From Lachnospiraceae bacterium (GTDB lineage Bacteria > Bacillota > Clostridia > Lachnospirales > Lachnospiraceae): a stretch of DNA of 64,000 bases. Within the stretch, counting starts at the first letter, position 1; each line of letters begins with the position of its first letter. The notes under the pieces are model-generated. The model ran no database searches. It was not told the DNA's origin and was given only the letters and a program-made list of their open reading frames with translations. Both the position numbers and the translations under genes were made by a program. The stretch is taken from positions 25,724 to 89,723 of the forward strand of contig JAGBLN010000015.1 in NCBI GenBank assembly GCA_017635395.1, written 5' to 3'. Shown here one piece after another: positions 62,491-64,000 of this stretch.

Positions 62491-63330
62491 GGCAAGACTG
62501 CAAAATCAATCCTTATATCCTGTGGTGCAAGGCTTGCTCCGTTTGACATTAGGGAGCTGCGAGAGCTTACGCATGATGACGAGATGGGGCTTGATACGAT
62601 CGGTGATCATAAGACTGCATTATTTATGATCATGTCTGATACGGACGGTACTTTTAACTTCATTCTTGCGCTCTTACAGTCACAGTTATTTAACCTGCTT
62701 TGTGAAAGGGCTGATGATAAATATAATGGCAGATTACCGGTTCATGTAAGATGCCTGCTTGACGAGTTTGCCAACATCGGGCAGATTCCTCAGTTTGACA
62801 AGTTGATAGCAACGATACGAAGCCGTGAAATATCGGCTTCTATTGTTCTTCAGTCAAAGAGCCAGCTAAAAACCTTATACAAGGATGCCGCAGATACTAT
62901 TGAGGGTAACTGCGACACTATGCTCTTTCTTGGAGGCAAAGAGAAAGGTACTCTGAAAGACCTTGCGGAGATATTAGGAAAGTCCACCATTGATCTATAT
63001 AACACCTCTGATACAAGAGGTACTTCCGAATCTTACGGGACAAATTACCAAAAGATCGGAAGAGAATTGATGTCTCAGGACGAGATAGCGGTTATGGACG
63101 GAGGAAAGTGCATTATGCAGATCCGAGGGGTTAGAGCGTTCCTTTCGGATAAATATGACATTACGAAGCATAAGCAGTACAAAAACCTTTCCGACTTTGA
63201 TGAAAAACTCGCCTTTGACATAGAATCGGAGCTGAAAGACAGGAGAAGCCGTTCCGCAACGGCATTAGTGCTTCATAAGCACGATGTATGCGACTATCTT
63301 GAAGTTCCGCAGGAAGAAACAGCTTCTTAA
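62485..63330 (+). pseudogene. VirD4/TraG coupling protein, C-terminal part
   Basis: The rest of the interrupted coupling protein: ISCGARLAPFDIRELREL, then the Walker B region VRCLLDEFANIGQIP, and the later ATIRSREISASIVLQSKSQL and NCDTMLFLGGKEKGTL, all typical of VirD4 proteins. An ATG at 62584 could start a protein of 248 residues, but it would lack the P-loop and membrane part. With the N-terminal part it would give a protein of about 670 residues, the normal size. Confidence 0.9.
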
Positions 63331-63354
63331 CAGGGACTGTATGTAGCATTAATC

Positions 63355-63379
63355 ACTTTAGGACAAATTGTCCTAAAGC
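63355..63379. repeat. 25-bp palindrome, copy 3
   Basis: ACTTTAGGACAA, A, TTGTCCTAAAGC, just after the coupling-protein stop. Same symmetry as copies 1 and 2. Confidence 0.75.
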
Positions 63380-63706
63380 AAACAAAATCATTTTCCAAAG
63401 GAGGAAACAAAGAAAAACCAACTTTCGGGAGACAGGTTCCTATTTTTATGGAGGTAAAAATGGTAAGGATAAGAGCACCTGATTGAACGGGAATCATGAC
63501 AACTGAATATTGGAACCGAGTTTATGTCAAAAGGAGCACCCGGCGCAGATGGTCGGCAAACTATGAGCACCGGATGCAGGTAAGCCCTTAGGCTTATGCA
63601 GATTATAGCATGACGAAAGGGTGTATGACATGAAAACTCAAACAAACTGCGAAACCCAAATAAATCTTAAAAATTTAGAAGGAGGATAACAAAAAACGCA
63701 GTTAAG
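63380..63706 (+). other. Region with tiny reading frames only
   Basis: About 330 bp without a clear gene. Possible small frames are 63496-63591 (31 residues, basic, RSTRRRWSANYEHRM) and 63630-63689 (19 residues, MKTQTNCETQINLKNLEGG). The second ends in a GGAGG that would suit a following gene, but a terminator comes next. Neither is convincing. Confidence 0.35.
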
Positions 63707-63743
63707 AAGAGCCTGATTTTACGACAAAATTCGGCTCTTTTTA
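63707..63743 (+). terminator. Terminator before the Maff2 gene
   Basis: AAGAGCC (63707-63713) pairs with GGCTCTT (63733-63739) with inner ATTTT/AAAAT, followed by TTTTTATA. Confidence 0.85.
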
Positions 63744-63815
63744 TATTTGGGTTTTGCCTATAAAAACAAAAAAACGACAAAAAAACGGAAGTCTGCGTTT
63801 TTGGTTTCCAAAGAA

Positions 63816-63956
63816 ATGCAGTTTTTTCAGGACAGTATCACAACATTAACAACGGTCGTAACAGCTATCGGAGCGGGCGTAGCTGTATGGGGAATCATCA
63901 ACCTTCTTGAGGGCTACGGTAATGATAACCCCGGTGCAAATGCTCATGTACGGTAA
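63816..63956 (+). CDS. Maff2-family membrane protein, shortened
   Basis: 46 residues. MQFFQDSITTLTTVVTAIGA, then GVAVWGIINLLEGYGNDNPG matches the start of Maff2 family proteins, small membrane proteins of conjugative elements found near VirD4 and VirB4 genes. The family continues beyond the NPGA segment, but here the frame ends after ANAHVR, so the copy is cut or frameshifted, unless the base calls are wrong. The frame is open upstream without a ribosome site. The last 44 bp of the window show nothing further. Confidence 0.65.
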   Translation: MQFFQDSITTLTTVVTAIGAGVAVWGIINLLEGYGNDNPGANAHVR

Positions 63957-64000
63957 GGAAGCAAGCAACCGAAAACAAGAGATAGACCGCCAGCACTACA

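Overview
The window looks like chromosome of a low-to-mid GC Firmicute of the Lachnospiraceae, most like Butyrivibrio or a relative. This is an inference from gene content: a membrane-anchored GH9 cellulase, a carboxyspermidine-type polyamine operon, a DUF6145-type protein beside birA and coaX, a pseudaminate aminotransferase, and a conjugative element of the Maff2/DUF3801/DUF6017 kind. No rRNA, tRNA or CRISPR array was recognised.

Positions 1-8.8 kb hold the GH9 cellulase, an orphan JetD-like Toprim protein, a patatin-like lipase, an orphan hypF and the remains of an Rpn-type transposase gene. Positions 8.8-15.6 kb form an agr-like regulatory locus. A LytTR response regulator and a GHKL sensor kinase sit between a divergent gene and a downstream group of proteins of unknown function. 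Three promoters there carry matching pairs of direct repeats exactly 21 bp apart, which is LytTR-site geometry. One of these promoters starts, at about the right distance, a 259-nt segment that folds almost completely on itself and has a second possible fold. No agrB or agrD gene is visible.

Positions 15.8-43.5 kb are mostly housekeeping: pseC, ileS (type 2), a DUF4230 protein and a tail-anchored coiled-coil protein, an XRE-cupin regulator, murA, an HD-GYP phosphodiesterase, a lipoprotein and two related zinc-ribbon proteins. They are followed by a polyamine operon (basic amino acid decarboxylase, speE, carboxyspermidine dehydrogenase and decarboxylase, agmatine deiminase) and by nfeD, an SPFH protein, argF, birA, a DUF6145 protein, coaX, dusB, greA and lysS.

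From just after lysS to the window end lies a conjugative element with plasmid-like maintenance genes: parA, parB, a DUF6017-type replication initiator with 22-bp iterons and a DnaA box inside its own gene, ssb, a PcfB-like protein, a VirD4-type coupling protein and a shortened Maff2 protein. Three copies of a 25-bp palindrome mark this backbone. A second, 12.5-kb mobilizable element has inserted into the coupling-protein gene. It brings a large serine recombinase, a tight five-gene restriction-modification-like island (two DNA methyltransferases of different classes, two candidate PD-(D/E)XK nucleases and a degenerate LAGLIDADG protein), an oriT-like region with a MobA/MobL relaxase, a TnpW-like protein, and a PadR regulator with an alpha/beta hydrolase. 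The passenger therefore breaks the coupling protein of its carrier.
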